DNA of 64,000 nucleotides from Cellulomonas sp. KRMCY2. Its GTDB lineage: Bacteria > Actinomycetota > Actinomycetes > Actinomycetales > Cellulomonadaceae. The first letter of the stretch is position 1; each line of letters begins with the position of its first letter. The notes beneath the pieces were generated by a model that saw nothing but the letters and a program-made list of their open reading frames with translations, searched no databases and had not been told where the DNA came from. The position numbers were made by a program, and so were the translations under genes. The DNA lies in assembly GCF_000526515.1 (NCBI RefSeq), contig NZ_JAGF01000001.1, positions 2,976,001 through 3,040,000 of the forward strand, read 5' to 3'. This document shows positions 46,119 through 56,623 of this stretch, piece by piece.

Positions 46119-47798
46119 GTGACCCCTGCTGAGTTGTCCCTGGCGCTGAGCGCCGTCCTGGCCCAGGCCGTCGCCGACGGTGCTCTTCCCCTGCAGGTGA
46201 GTGATCTGCCGGCGGTCGTGACAGTCGATCGACCACGCTCACGCGAGCACGGCGACTGGGCGACGAACGTGGCGATGCAGCTCGCGAAGAAGGCCGGCCT
46301 GGCGCCCCGCGCGGTGGCCGAGATCCTCGCGGCACGGATCGCAGCGGTCCCCGGCGTCGCCACGGCGGACGTCGCGGGCCCCGGCTTCCTCAACATCACC
46401 CTCGAGACCGCTGCGGCCGGTGAGCTCGCGCGCACCATCGTCGAGGCGGGCACGACCTACGGCCGCACGCAGGTGCTGGCCGGCGAGCGGATCAACCTCG
46501 AGTTCGTCTCGGCGAACCCGACCGGACCCTTGCACATCGGCTCGGTGCGCTGGGCAGCCGTCGGCGACTCGCTCGCCAGGATGCTCGAGGCGTCCGGCGC
46601 CCAGGTGACCCGCGAGTACTACTTCAACGACGCCGGGTCCCAGATCGACCGGTTCGCCCGCTCGCTCCTGGCCCGCGCCAAGGGCCAGGACGCTCCGGAG
46701 GACGGGTACGGCGGCCAGTACATCGCCGAGATCGCCGACCAGGTGATCCTCGACGCGACCACCGCCGGCGAGCCCGATCCGCTGACCCTGCCGGACGCGC
46801 AGGCGCAGGAGGTCTTCAGGGTCCGCGGCGTCGACCTGATGTTCGCCGAGATCAAGGCCAAGCTCAGCGCGTTCCGGGTCCAGTTCGACGTGTACTTCCA
46901 CGAGGACGCCCTGCACGAGTCGGGGGCCGTCGACCGGGCCGTCGCACGGCTGCGCGAGCTCGGGCACATCTTCGAGGCCGACGGCGCGACCTGGCTGCGC
47001 ACGACGGACTTCGGCGACGACAAGGACCGCGTCATCGTCAAGTCCGACGGCGAGGCCGCCTACATCGCCGGCGACCTGGCTTACTACCTGGACAAGCGGG
47101 AGCGCGGCTTCAACCGGGTCGTGATCATGCTCGGCGCCGACCACCACGGGTACATCGGCCGGATGATGGCGATGTGCGCGGCCTTCGGTGACACGCCCTG
47201 GGTCAACCTGGAGATCCTCATCGGCCAGATGGTCAACCTGGTCAAGGGCGGCGTGCCGATGAAGATGAGCAAGCGCGCCGGCACGATCGTGACGATCGAC
47301 GACCTGGTCGACGCGGTCGGCGTCGACGCCGCGCGGTACTCGCTCGCACGTTCGTCGGCCGACCAGAGCATCGACCTGGACCTCGACCTGCTCGCCAGGG
47401 CCACCAACGAGAACCCGGTCTACTACGTGCAGTACGCCCACGCCCGGACGGTCAACGTCGGGCGCAACGCCCTCGAGCTCGGGGTCCGGCGCGAGGACGG
47501 CTTCGACCCGTCGCTGCTGGACCACGTCAGCGAGTCGACGCTGCTGGCCAAGCTCGGCGAGCTGGGCCGGGTCATCGCGCAGGCGGCCGAGCTGAGGGAG
47601 CCGCACCGGGTCGCCAGGTACCTCGAGGAGCTTGCCGGGGCCTACCACAAGTGGTACGACCAGCGCCGGGTCAGCCCGTTCGGCGACGAGGAGGTCACCG
47701 ACGTGCACCGGACCCGGCTGTGGCTCAACGACGCGACCCGCACGGTGCTCGCGAACGGTCTCGAGCTGCTCGGCGTGAGCGCGCCGGAGCGCATGTGA
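46119..47798 (+). CDS. argS: Arginyl-tRNA synthetase
   Basis: Class I aminoacyl-tRNA synthetase charging tRNA-Arg. An N-terminal Add-1 domain is followed by the HIGH motif as [20 protein letters not shown], the KMSKR-type loop ([20 protein letters not shown]) and the DALR anticodon-binding domain ([12 protein letters not shown] onward). GTG at 46119 gives 559 aa, the usual length. It overlaps lysA by four bases (GTGA), the conserved actinobacterial argS-lysA-hom order. The nearby tRNA-Arg is probably coincidental. Confidence 0.97.
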   Translation: MTPAELSLALSAVLAQAVADGALPLQVSDLPAVVTVDRPRSREHGDWATNVAMQLAKKAGLAPRAVAEILAARIAAVPGVATADVAGPGFLNITLETAAAGELARTIVEAGTTYGRTQVLAGERINLEFVSANPTGPLHIGSVRWAAVGDSLARMLEASGAQVTREYYFNDAGSQIDRFARSLLARAKGQDAPEDGYGGQYIAEIADQVILDATTAGEPDPLTLPDAQAQEVFRVRGVDLMFAEIKAKLSAFRVQFDVYFHEDALHESGAVDRAVARLRELGHIFEADGATWLRTTDFGDDKDRVIVKSDGEAAYIAGDLAYYLDKRERGFNRVVIMLGADHHGYIGRMMAMCAAFGDTPWVNLEILIGQMVNLVKGGVPMKMSKRAGTIVTIDDLVDAVGVDAARYSLARSSADQSIDLDLDLLARATNENPVYYVQYAHARTVNVGRNALELGVRREDGFDPSLLDHVSESTLLAKLGELGRVIAQAAELREPHRVARYLEELAGAYHKWYDQRRVSPFGDEEVTDVHRTRLWLNDATRTVLANGLELLGVSAPERM

Positions 47799-49189
47799 GT
47801 CCCGACGGCCTCGACCCTCAGGTCTGGCCGGCGAGCACAGTCGTCGGTCCGGACGGCGCGGTGAGCGTCGCCGGGGTGGACCTGCGCGCCGTCGCGGCCG
47901 AGCACGGCACACCGGTCTACGTCCTGGACGAGGACGACTTCCGGGCCCGCGCCCGGACGTTCCGGGCGGCCTTCACCGAGGCCTTCGCCGCGATCGGCAC
48001 CGAGGTCGACGTCTACTACGCCGGCAAGGCGTTCCTGTGCACCGCTGTCGCGCGGTGGGCCGTCGAGGAGGGCCTGCGCATCGACACGGCCACCGGCGGC
48101 GAGCTCGCGGTCGCGCTCCGCGCGGGGGTCCCGGGCCCCGACATCGGCCTGCACGGGAACAACAAGTCCGATGCCGAGATCGACCGGGCGCTGGAAGCCG
48201 GTGTCGGGCGCGTCGTGATCGACTCGCTGCCGGAGGTCGCCCGGGTCGCCGAGGCCGTCCGGCGGTACCGCGCGAGGCACCCGGAGGCGATGCTCCGCCG
48301 CGCGCCGGTCATGGTCCGGGTGACCACGGGTGTGCACGCCGGCGGGCACGAGTACATCTCGACCGCGCACGAGGACCAGAAGTTCGGGCTGTCCGTCGCC
48401 GGCGGCCAGGCGCTCGCCGGGCTGCGGGCCGTCCTGGACCACCCGGAGCTCGAGCTCCTCGGCGTGCACTCCCACATCGGTTCGCAGATCCTCGACCCGT
48501 CCGGGTTCGAGGTCGCAGCGCGCACCATCCTGGACCTGCGCGCCGAGCTGGCCGCAGTGACCGGGCACCTCGTCGCCGAGGTCGACCTCGGCGGCGGTTA
48601 CGGCGTCGCCTACCTGCCGGGTGAGGTGCCGCTCGACCCGTCGCGGATCGCCAAGGACGTCGCACGCGTGGTCCAGGACGCGTGCGCCGACCTGCACACC
48701 CCGGTGCCGAGGATCTCGGTCGAGCCCGGTCGCGCGATCGTCGGGCCGACGACCCTGACCCTCTACACGGTCGGCACCGTCAAGCCGGTCACCGTCGACG
48801 CCGCCGGTCCGGACGGGACCGGCAGCTTCACCCGCACGTACGTCTCGGTGGACGGCGGGATGAGCGACAACCTGCGGCCGGCCCTCTATGGCGCGCACTA
48901 CACCGCCGCCGTGGTCTCGCGCCGTGGCAGTCCCGGCACCGTCCGGGCGCGGGTCGTCGGCAAGCACTGCGAGAGCGGCGACATCCTGGTGCACGACGTG
49001 GCCCTGCCGGCCGACGTCGCGGCCGGTGACCTGCTCGCGGTCCCCGTCACGGGTGCCTACGGTCGGTCCATGGCCTCCAACTACAACCACGTCCCGCGGC
49101 CGCCCGTCGTGGCCGTCCGCGCCGGTGGGACGCGCGTCATCGTGCGGCGCGAGACCGAGGACGACCTGCTCGCACTCGACGTCGGCTGA
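47795..49189 (+). CDS. lysA: Diaminopimelate decarboxylase
   Basis: PLP alanine-racemase-fold enzyme making lysine from meso-diaminopimelate. The PLP lysine is in [10 protein letters not shown]; the glycine-rich phosphate site is [20 protein letters not shown] and [10 protein letters not shown] (substrate Arg) and the C-terminal catalytic Cys in VGKHCESGD are present. GTG at 47795 overlaps the argS stop. The 464-aa length is typical. Confidence 0.97.
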   Translation: MSPDGLDPQVWPASTVVGPDGAVSVAGVDLRAVAAEHGTPVYVLDEDDFRARARTFRAAFTEAFAAIGTEVDVYYAGKAFLCTAVARWAVEEGLRIDTATGGELAVALRAGVPGPDIGLHGNNKSDAEIDRALEAGVGRVVIDSLPEVARVAEAVRRYRARHPEAMLRRAPVMVRVTTGVHAGGHEYISTAHEDQKFGLSVAGGQALAGLRAVLDHPELELLGVHSHIGSQILDPSGFEVAARTILDLRAELAAVTGHLVAEVDLGGGYGVAYLPGEVPLDPSRIAKDVARVVQDACADLHTPVPRISVEPGRAIVGPTTLTLYTVGTVKPVTVDAAGPDGTGSFTRTYVSVDGGMSDNLRPALYGAHYTAAVVSRRGSPGTVRARVVGKHCESGDILVHDVALPADVAAGDLLAVPVTGAYGRSMASNYNHVPRPPVVAVRAGGTRVIVRRETEDDLLALDVG

Positions 49190-49298
49190 CCACCCGCCCA
49201 GGTGGACGACCTCGCCGACCGGACGGCGTGGTCGCCGCCGCCGAGGGTGCGCCGGACGTCCGCCGCGGACACCCGTCCCGGCCGAGGGGTCGCACCCG

Positions 49299-49304
49299 TA
49301 TCCT
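49299..49304 (+). promoter_or_regulatory. Candidate hom promoter -10 (TATCCT)
   Basis: TATCCT in the 195-base gap between lysA and hom is a good TAnnnT match; the -35 is weak. A start near 49311 would leave a 74-base leader. I found no Thr/Ile-rich leader peptide of the attenuation type. Confidence 0.4.
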
Positions 49305-49384
49305 GGGCGCGGCCTGGGGTCCTGCACGCAGACGCACGACCTGAGCAGTGCCGCACGAGCACGACGACGAGAGGCGGACCACCC

Positions 49385-50713
49385 GTGGGAGCCCATGACG
49401 GCGCAGTGCGCGTCGCCCTGCTCGGATGCGGCGTCGTCGGTACCGAGGTCGCACGACTGATGACCAGCCAGGCCACGGATCTCGCCGCCCGCGTCGGTGC
49501 GCCGCTCGAGCTCGTCGGCATCGCGGTGCGCAACCTCGACGCGCAGCGGGACCCGGTGATCGACCGTGCGCTGCTCACCAGTGACGCGGCGTCGCTGGTC
49601 GACCGCGCCGACGTCGTCGTCGAGGTGCTCGGTGGCATCGAGCCGGCCCGTTCGCTGCTGCTGCGTGCCATCGCCGGGGGAGCGGCCGTCGTGACCGCGA
49701 ACAAGGCGCTCCTCGGGCAGGACGGGCCGACGCTCTATGCCGCTGCCGACGCTGCCGGGGTCGACCTCTACTTCGAGGCGGCGGTCGCCGGTGCCATCCC
49801 CCTGGTGCGGCCGGTCCGCGAGTCCCTCGCCGGTGATCGGGTGACGCGGGTCCTGGGCATCGTCAACGGCACCACCAACTACGTGCTGGACCAGATGGCG
49901 ACGGTCGGGCTCGAGCTCGCGCAGGCCGTCAAGCAGGCGCAGGAGCTCGGGTACGCCGAGGCGGACCCCACCGCCGACGTCGAGGGCTACGACGCCGCCG
50001 CCAAGGCCGCCATCCTCGCCTCGCTCGCCTTCCACACCCGGGTGAGCGTCGACGACGTCCACCGCGAAGGGATCCTCGGCATCACGGCGGACGACGTCGC
50101 GTGGGCTGCCGAGACGGGGCACGTGATCAAGCTGCTCGCGATCGCCGAACGGGTCGGCTCGCCCGGGCACGACGACGAGCGGGACACCCGCGGGATCGTC
50201 GTGCGGGTGCACCCCGCGCTGGTTCCGCTCGGCCACCCGCTCGCGGGCGTCCGGGGGGCGTTCAACGCGGTGTTCGTCGAGGCTGAGGCCGCCGGTGAGC
50301 TGATGTTCTACGGGCGCGGTGCGGGCGGCGCGCCGACGGCGAGCGCGATCCTCGGTGACCTGGTGACCGTGGCCCGGCACCGGGTCCTCGGCGGCAAGGG
50401 TCCGGTCGAGTCGAGCTACGCCGAGCTTCCCGTGCACAGCATCGCCGAGGCGGTGACCCGCTACCAGATCCACCTGCGGGTGGCGGACCGGTCGGGTGTC
50501 CTGGCCCAGGTCGCCCAGGTGTTCGCCGGGCACGACGTGTCGATCGAGGTCGTCCGTCAGGGTCAGGCGACCGTCGCGGGCGGCGGCCAGGCCGATCTGC
50601 TCGTCGTGACGCACGCCGCACGCGACGCCGCACTGTCCGCAACCGTCGCCGACCTCGCCGGGCTGCCTGTCGTGGCCGCGGTGGTCTCCGTCCTGAGAGT
50701 CGAAGGAGCCTAG
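49385..50713 (+). CDS. hom: Homoserine dehydrogenase
   Basis: NAD(P)-dependent reduction of aspartate semialdehyde to homoserine, the branch to threonine and methionine. Rossmann motif ALLGCGVVGTEVARL, substrate region GIVNGTTNYVLDQM and catalytic-Lys region AAKAAILASLAFHTRV are visible. A C-terminal ACT domain (QIHLRVADRSGVLAQVAQVF) suggests allosteric feedback by threonine. GTG at 49385 gives 442 aa, the family norm; upstream in-frame codons are not conserved. thrC follows with no gap. Confidence 0.96.
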   Translation: MGAHDGAVRVALLGCGVVGTEVARLMTSQATDLAARVGAPLELVGIAVRNLDAQRDPVIDRALLTSDAASLVDRADVVVEVLGGIEPARSLLLRAIAGGAAVVTANKALLGQDGPTLYAAADAAGVDLYFEAAVAGAIPLVRPVRESLAGDRVTRVLGIVNGTTNYVLDQMATVGLELAQAVKQAQELGYAEADPTADVEGYDAAAKAAILASLAFHTRVSVDDVHREGILGITADDVAWAAETGHVIKLLAIAERVGSPGHDDERDTRGIVVRVHPALVPLGHPLAGVRGAFNAVFVEAEAAGELMFYGRGAGGAPTASAILGDLVTVARHRVLGGKGPVESSYAELPVHSIAEAVTRYQIHLRVADRSGVLAQVAQVFAGHDVSIEVVRQGQATVAGGGQADLLVVTHAARDAALSATVADLAGLPVVAAVVSVLRVEGA

Positions 50714-51784
50714 GTGGCCCACCAGTGGCGTGGCGTGATCGCCGAGTACGCCGACCGTCTGCCCGCACACGTGCTCGCGCACGTGGTGACCCTCGGCGAG
50801 GGTGGCACGCCCCTGGTGCCGGCGCCGTACCTGTCGGACCTGACCGGCGCCCAGGTGTACCTGAAGGTCGAGGGGATGAACCCGACGGGCTCCTTCAAGG
50901 ACCGCGGGATGACGACGGCGATCTCCGCTGCCGCCGGGCGTGGTGCGCGCGTCGTGGTGTGCGCCTCGACCGGCAACACCTCGGCGTCGGCCGCCGCCTA
51001 TGCCACCGCCGCGGGCATGACCTGCGCCGTCCTGGTGCCGGACGGCAAGATCGCGATGGGCAAGCTGAGCCAGGCCGTGGCGCACGGTGCTCGTCTGCTG
51101 CAGGTCGACGGCAACTTCGACGACTGCCTGGTCGCGGCCCGCAAGCTCGCCGAGGCGTACCCGGTCGAGCTCGTCAACTCGGTCAACCCCGACCGGATCG
51201 AGGGGCAGAAGACCGGCGCGTTCGAGATCGTCGACGCGCTGGGCGACGCCCCGGACATCCACGTGCTCCCGGTGGGGAACGCCGGCAACATCACCGCGTA
51301 CTGGAAGGGCTTCACGGAGTACGCCGCCGACGGGCCGGCCACCAGGACACCGGTGATGTGGGGCTTCCAGGCGGCCGGCGCGGCGCCGATCGTCGTCGGC
51401 CACCCGATCACCGAGCCGGAGACGATCGCCACCGCCATCCGGATCGGCAACCCGGCGTCCTGGACCCAGGCGCTCGCGGCGCGTGACGAGTCCGGTGGGC
51501 TGATCGAGGCCGTGACGGACGAGCAGATCCTCGCCGCGCACCGGATCCTGGCGGGCAAGGTCGGCGTCTTCGTCGAGCCGGCGTCGGCCGCCGGGGTCGC
51601 CGGCCTGCTCGCGCTCGCGCGGGAGGGTCGGGTACCCGCCGGCGCACGCATCACGATCACGGTCACGGGTCACGGCCTGAAGGACCCGCAGTGGGCCCTG
51701 CGCACGGCGGACGGGTCCGAGGTCCAGCCGGTCCGGGTGCCGGCGGACGTCGTGTCCATCGCCGATGCGCTCGAGCTCGACTGA
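50714..51784 (+). CDS. thrC: Threonine synthase
   Basis: PLP enzyme converting O-phosphohomoserine to threonine. The PLP lysine is in [16 protein letters not shown], the phosphate loop is [15 protein letters not shown], and [20 protein letters not shown] is the substrate-site Asn segment. At 356 aa it is the short bacterial type. GTG at 50714 directly follows the hom stop codon. Confidence 0.97.
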   Translation: MAHQWRGVIAEYADRLPAHVLAHVVTLGEGGTPLVPAPYLSDLTGAQVYLKVEGMNPTGSFKDRGMTTAISAAAGRGARVVVCASTGNTSASAAAYATAAGMTCAVLVPDGKIAMGKLSQAVAHGARLLQVDGNFDDCLVAARKLAEAYPVELVNSVNPDRIEGQKTGAFEIVDALGDAPDIHVLPVGNAGNITAYWKGFTEYAADGPATRTPVMWGFQAAGAAPIVVGHPITEPETIATAIRIGNPASWTQALAARDESGGLIEAVTDEQILAAHRILAGKVGVFVEPASAAGVAGLLALAREGRVPAGARITITVTGHGLKDPQWALRTADGSEVQPVRVPADVVSIADALELD

Positions 51785-51797
51785 GCCGGCCACGACG

Positions 51798-52739
51798 ATG
51801 CGACTCGGCAGCGACCACGTCCGGGTGCGGGTCCCGGCGACCAGCGCCAACCTCGGCCCGGGCTTCGACGCGCTCGGTCTGGCCCTCGCCCACTTCGACA
51901 CCGTGGAGGTCAGGGCGCTGGGCAACCCCGACGTGACCGTCGAGGTGTTCGGCGAGGGCGCGACGGAGCTGCCGACGGGCGAGGACCACCTGATCGTCCG
52001 CGCCATCCGGGCGACCCTCGACGACGTCGGCGCGCCCCAGGTGGGTCTGCACCTGATCTGCCACAACACCATCCCGCACGGCCGGGGGATGGGTTCGTCC
52101 GCGGCCGCCGTCGTCGCGGGGATCCTCGCGGTGCGGATGCTCATCGGTGACCCCGAGGCGCTGAGCAACACGGCGGCGTTCCGGATCGCCTCGGCGTTCG
52201 AGGGCCACCCGGACAATGCCGCCCCGGCCATCCTCGGTGGGGCGACGATCGCGTGGACCAGCCCGGACGGACCGCATGCGACGGCCCTGCCGGTGCACGC
52301 CGACGTCGTGCCGGTCGTGCTCGTCCCGTCGGTTCGGTGCGCGACCAAGACCGCCCGCGGAGTCCTGCCGGCGACCGTCCCGCACGCCGACGCCGCGTTC
52401 AACGCCGGGCGTGCCGCGCTCCTCGTGCAGGCCCTGTGCCATCGGCCCGAGCTGCTCTTCGACGCCACCGTCGACCGGCTGCACCAGGAGTACCGGTCGG
52501 CCGTGATGCCGACCACGCTCGAGCTGGTCCGGGCGCTGCGCGCGGCGGGCCAGGCGGCGGTGGTCTCGGGGGCCGGGCCGTCGGTGCTCGTCCTCGAACG
52601 CGCGAGCGACGGCGACGCGGCAGCCCGGGTGCGGGCCGAGCTGCTCGGTGCGCCGGGCCCGGACGGGATGACCGAGTCCGGCTGGCAGGTCCTGATGCCG
52701 GGGATCGCAGCGGACGGCGCGCTGGCAGAGCGGCTCTGA
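51798..52739 (+). CDS. thrB: Homoserine kinase
   Basis: GHMP-family kinase phosphorylating homoserine. Motif 1 is VRVPATSANLGPGFDALGLA, the ATP loop is PHGRGMGSSAAAVVAG, and motif 3 is AVVSGAGPSVLVL. ATG at 51798 lies 13 bases after thrC; 313 aa is normal. Together hom-thrC-thrB complete threonine synthesis from aspartate semialdehyde. Confidence 0.97.
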   Translation: MRLGSDHVRVRVPATSANLGPGFDALGLALAHFDTVEVRALGNPDVTVEVFGEGATELPTGEDHLIVRAIRATLDDVGAPQVGLHLICHNTIPHGRGMGSSAAAVVAGILAVRMLIGDPEALSNTAAFRIASAFEGHPDNAAPAILGGATIAWTSPDGPHATALPVHADVVPVVLVPSVRCATKTARGVLPATVPHADAAFNAGRAALLVQALCHRPELLFDATVDRLHQEYRSAVMPTTLELVRALRAAGQAAVVSGAGPSVLVLERASDGDAAARVRAELLGAPGPDGMTESGWQVLMPGIAADGALAERL

Positions 52740-52782
52740 CGCTCGCAGCGGGCGGGTGTGAGCGGGTGCGGACCGGCAGTGA

Positions 52783-52788
52783 TAGCCT
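52783..52788 (+). promoter_or_regulatory. Candidate rho promoter -10 (TAGCCT)
   Basis: TAGCCT fits TAnnnT in the gap after thrB. The predicted start near 52795 gives a leader of about 200 bases before rho. Confidence 0.45.
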
Positions 52789-52863
52789 TGCGTCATCTCC
52801 CCGGTTCCCCGAGCGGAAAACGCGCTGTCATCGTTGCGCGGATCCCCGACGGTCGGAGGGGAC

Positions 52864-52912
52864 CAAGCCACCTCAAGGTCGACCCTTTCGCGTACGACCT
52901 GACTGTGGCTTG
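52864..52912 (+). promoter_or_regulatory. Two-tier stem-loop in the rho leader
   Basis: CAAGCCAC (52864-52871) pairs with GTGGCTTG (52905-52912), and inside it AGGTCG (52876-52881) pairs with CGACCT (52895-52900), separated by a symmetric four-by-four internal loop. The symmetry suggests a real RNA element. rho is autoregulated in other bacteria. Confidence 0.5.
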
Positions 52913-52997
52913 ACCAACGATCCGGGCACGGCCCGGACGTCTTCCACGCGGCCCCACCTCAGGTGAGCGGGCCGACGACGAGGGGGAAGGATCCTTC

Positions 52998-55018
52998 GTG
53001 TCAGACACCATCCAGGCTGCGACAGGCAGCCCTGCGGCATCCGCGGGCGCCTCGGACAGCACAGCCCGGAGCGGCGCACTGTCGACGCTCCGGCTGCCTG
53101 AGCTCCAGGCCCTCGCGGCCGAGCTCGGCGTCCCCAAGAACTCAGCGATGCGCAAGGGTGACCTGGTCACCGCGATCCGCGAGCACCGCTCCGGCGCAAC
53201 ACGTGCCGTGGCCGGTGGCCGGGTGGACGGCGAGTCCCGGGTGCAGGCATCCCCTCCGGTCCGGACCGCCGAGCGCGCCGTGACGAACGGCGCGCGTGAG
53301 CAGGCCGAGCACACCGTGACGACCGGCGCGCGTGAGCACACCGAGCGCCACGTGGAGCGCGGCGACCGGACGGAACGGACCGTCGGTGGCGAGAGCCCCG
53401 ACGACCGCGCTGCCCGGGCCGCAGCGGCCGCACGCGCGGTGACCGTCGAGGGTGGTCGGCGCTCGCGCCGTGCAGGGCGTCCCGAGGGCGCCCCTGGCGT
53501 CGGCGAGGGCGAGCAGCAGACCGAGTCCACCGAGCCCGTCCGCGCTCGCGACGGTGGCCAGAACCGCGACGGTGGTCAGGGCCGTGACGGTGGTCAGGCG
53601 CGTGACGGTGGTCAGGCCCGCGACGGGGGCCAGAGCCGCGACGGGGGCCAGAGCCGCGAGGGTGGTCAGGCTCGCGACGGCGGCCAGAGCCGCCAGGGCG
53701 CCCAGGGCAATCCCCGTCAGGGCCGGAACGCCGAGGCGTTCGAGGACGAGCCGGGCGGCGCCGCCGCCGCGGTCGCTACCGTGACCGTGACCGCAACAAG
53801 CGCGGGCGTGAGCGCACCGGCCCCGGCGACCTCGCCGGGTACGACGAGGTCGAGGTCAGCGACGACGACGTGCTGCTGCCCGTCGCCGGGATCCTCGACA
53901 TCAAGGACAACTACGCCTTCGTGCGGACCTCGGGCTACCTGCCGGGGGACAACGACGTCTACGTGTCGATGAACCAGGTCAAGAAGAACGGCATGCGCAA
54001 GGGTGACGCCATCATCGGCGCCGTCCGCCAGCCGCGTGAGGGCGAGCAGCTGCCCCAGGGCCGCAACAGCAAGGTCAACGCCCTGGTCCGGCTGGACTCC
54101 ATCAACGGGATGACCATCGAGGAGTCCCGCAACCGGCCCGACTTCGGCAAGCTGACCCCGCTGTACCCGCAGGAGCGCCTGCGCCTCGAGACCGCCCAGA
54201 ACATCATGACCACGCGGGTCATCGACCTGGTCGCCCCGATCGGCAAGGGCCAGCGCGGTCTGATCGTCTCCCCGCCCAAGGCGGGCAAGACCCTCGTGCT
54301 GCAGGCGATCGCCAACGCGATCACCACGAACAACCCCGAGGTCCACCTGATGGTCGTGCTCGTCGACGAGCGCCCCGAAGAGGTCACGGACATGCAGCGC
54401 ACGGTCAAGGGTGAGGTCATCGCCTCGACCTTCGACCGGCCGGCCGACGACCACACGACAGTCGCGGAGCTCGCCATCGAGCGGGCCAAGCGGCTCGTGG
54501 AGCTGGGCCAGGACGTCGTCGTGCTGCTCGACTCGATCACCCGACTGGGTCGTGCCTACAACATCGCGGCGCCGGCATCGGGCCGCATCCTGTCCGGTGG
54601 TGTCGACTCCAGCGCCCTGTACCCGCCCAAGCGGTTCTTCGGTGCGGCGCGCAACATCGAGCACGGAGGGTCGCTGACCATCCTGGCCACGGCCCTGGTC
54701 GAGACGGGCTCCAAGGCCGACGAGGTCATCTTCGAGGAGTTCAAGGGCACCGGGAACATGGAGCTCAAGCTCTCCCGGATGCTCGCGGACAAGCGGATCT
54801 TCCCGGCAGTCGACGTGGACGCCTCCGGCACGCGCCGCGAGGAGATCCTCATCCCGGCGGACGAGCTGAAGATCAACTGGAAGCTGCGTCGGGTGATGAG
54901 CGCACTCGACCAGCAGCAGGCGATCGAGCTGCTGCTCGGCAAGCTGCGCGAGACGCAGTCGAACGTCGAGTTCCTGCTCCAGGTGCAGAAGACGACGCCC
55001 GGCATGGGCAAGGACTGA
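52998..55018 (+). CDS. rho: Transcription termination factor Rho, frameshifted
   Basis: Hexameric RNA helicase that ends transcription. GTG 52998 starts an N-terminal Rho_N domain (STLRLPELQALAAELGVPKN), then a long disordered insert with RDGGQ repeats typical of actinobacterial Rho. Near 53758-53762 one C is missing: the expected run of Arg codons after EDEPGG is read in the wrong frame. The correct frame resumes at once (YRDRDRNKRGRERTGPGDL, then DDDVLLPVAGILDIKDNYAF) and contains the RNA-binding domain, Walker A SPPKAGKTLVL, Q-loop and R-loop to the stop at 55018. Restoring one base gives 673 aa. A sequence error is likely, since rho is usually essential in actinobacteria. Confidence 0.92.
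53547..53708 (+). repeat. Nine tandem 18-bp units encoding RDGGQx in Rho
   Basis: Nine in-frame 18-base units encode RDGGQ followed by N, G, A or S (one unit is REGGQA and the last RQGAQG). They lie in the RNA-rich N-terminal insert of Rho. Wobble differences between units show they are not a very recent expansion. Confidence 0.9.
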
Positions 55019-55151
55019 CCCGTTCGACCGCCGGTCCGCCCGGGAAGGTTTCGACCTCACCAGGCGTTCTGGCAGACTGTCCCCTTGGTCCCCGGTTCAC
55101 GTGTGCGAACCCGCCCACGACCCGGCGACTTCCAGATGAGGAGTAGCCCCA

Positions 55152-55373
55152 GTGAAGAAGGACATCCACCCGGCGTACGTCACCACCACGGTGACCTGCA
55201 CCTGTGGCAACACGTTCACGACGCGCAGCACCGCGACGTCCGGCCAGATCCACGCCGACGTCTGCAGCGCGTGCCACCCGTTCTACACGGGCAAGCAGAA
55301 GATCCTCGACACCGGCGGCCGCGTCGCCCGCTTCGAGGCGCGGTACGGCAAGAAGGCCGACGCCGCCAAGTAG
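55152..55373 (+). CDS. rpmE: Ribosomal protein bL31 (zinc-binding form)
   Basis: 50S subunit protein at the inter-subunit bridge. It has the four zinc cysteines C16, C18, C38 and C41, so this is the C+ form; zinc-free paralogues are the ones usually induced under zinc shortage. GTG at 55152 opens [19 protein letters not shown] with GAGGAG upstream. Length 73 aa. It follows rho by 133 bases, a common actinobacterial order. Confidence 0.97.
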   Translation: MKKDIHPAYVTTTVTCTCGNTFTTRSTATSGQIHADVCSACHPFYTGKQKILDTGGRVARFEARYGKKADAAK

Positions 55374-55378
55374 CTCCT

Positions 55379-55454
55379 CGACGCCGGTGGGTCACGCCGC
55401 CGTCCGCCTGCGCAGCACCGCGCAGCGCCCGGACGGCACGTCCCACCGGCGTCG
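55379..55454 (+). terminator. Long three-tier terminator after rpmE
   Basis: Outer arms CGACGCCGGTGGG (55379-55391) and CCCACCGGCGTCG (55442-55454); middle arms GCCGTCCG (55399-55406) and CGGACGGC (55430-55437); inner CTGCGC/GCGCAG (55408-55413 and 55420-55425). All three tiers are nested and perfect. Confidence 0.8.
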
Positions 55455-55531
55455 TCGTCTGTCCGGAGGGCTCGGCCGCCGTGCGGGGGTCGTCGGTCTG
55501 ACAGCTGGGGTGGCGGAACGGGAGGTGGGCG

Positions 55532-56623
55532 ATGGGCGAGGCGTTCGATGCGGTCATCCCGCTGCTCTCCGAGCACGGTGAGATCGAGGCCCGTCTGGCC
55601 GACCCCGCCGTGCACGGCGACGCCGGTCGGGCCCGCGCCCTCGGGCGGCGGTACGCCGAGCTGGGTCGCGTGGTCGCCGCCTATCGCGCGTGGCAGCAGG
55701 CCACCGGCGACGCCGACGCGGCCGCGGAGCTCGCACAGTCCGATGCGGGTTTCGCCGCGGAGCTTCCGACCCTGCGCCGCGCGGCCGACGACGCCGCCGC
55801 GGACCTGCGCCGGGTGCTCGTCCCGCGTGACCCGGACGACTCCCGGGACGTCCTGCTCGAGATCAAGGCGGGCGAGGGTGGCGAGGAGTCTGCCCTCTTC
55901 GCCGGGGACCTGCTCCGGATGTACCTGCGCTATGCCGAGCGCCGCGGCTGGAAGACCGAGGTGCTCGAGGCGACGCAGTCGGACCTGGGCGGCTACAAGG
56001 ACGTGACGATCGCCGTGAAGGCGCGCGGCACAGTCGCGCCGGAGGACGGCGTGTGGGCGCACCTGAAGTACGAGGGCGGTGTGCACCGCGTCCAGCGGGT
56101 CCCGGTCACCGAGTCCCAGGGCCGGATCCACACGTCTGCCGCCGGGGTGGTGGCCCTGCCGGAGGCCGACGACGCGGCCGAGGTCGGGATCGACCCGAAC
56201 GACCTGCGCATCGACGTGTACCGCTCGTCCGGTCCGGGCGGGCAGTCCGTCAACACCACCGACTCGGCGGTCCGGATCACGCACCTGCCCAGCGGGCTCG
56301 TCGTGTCCTGCCAGAACGAGAAGTCGCAGCTGCAGAACAAGGAGCAGGCGATGCGCATCCTGCGTGCGCGCCTGCTCGCCGCCCAGCAGGAGCAGGCCGC
56401 CGCAGCGGCGTCCCAGGCGCGCAGGTCCCAGGTACGCACCGTCGACCGCTCCGAGCGCATCCGCACGTACAACTTCCCCGAGAACCGGATCGCCGACCAT
56501 CGGACCGGGTTCAAGGCCTACAACCTCGACCAGGTGCTCGACGGAGACCTCGACCCCGTGGTCCGCTCGGCGATCGACGCCGACGACGCCGCGCGGCTCG
56601 CCGAGGCGGGGGCCGGGTTGTGA
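55532..56623 (+). CDS. prfA: Peptide chain release factor 1
   Basis: Reads UAA and UAG and triggers peptide release. The PVT tripeptide anticodon is in [17 protein letters not shown], and the GGQ catalytic loop ([20 protein letters not shown]) lies near residues 236-238. Length 363 aa is normal. GTGA overlap couples it to prmC, the enzyme that methylates its GGQ glutamine. Confidence 0.97.
   Translation: MGEAFDAVIPLLSEHGEIEARLADPAVHGDAGRARALGRRYAELGRVVAAYRAWQQATGDADAAAELAQSDAGFAAELPTLRRAADDAAADLRRVLVPRDPDDSRDVLLEIKAGEGGEESALFAGDLLRMYLRYAERRGWKTEVLEATQSDLGGYKDVTIAVKARGTVAPEDGVWAHLKYEGGVHRVQRVPVTESQGRIHTSAAGVVALPEADDAAEVGIDPNDLRIDVYRSSGPGGQSVNTTDSAVRITHLPSGLVVSCQNEKSQLQNKEQAMRILRARLLAAQQEQAAAAASQARRSQVRTVDRSERIRTYNFPENRIADHRTGFKAYNLDQVLDGDLDPVVRSAIDADDAARLAEAGAGL

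Noticed and set aside
45232-47798. Functional link between tRNA-Arg and argS
   Set aside because: They are on opposite strands with a FadR-type gene between them; proximity is probably chance.
47642-52516. A 1,600-codon open frame on the minus strand opposite argS-lysA-hom-thrC-thrB
   Set aside because: It is antisense to five clear genes, Arg/Gly/Val-rich without domains, and a common artefact of high GC third positions. Similar antisense frames at 611-3583, 5253-8468 and 61038-63983 were dropped for the same reason.
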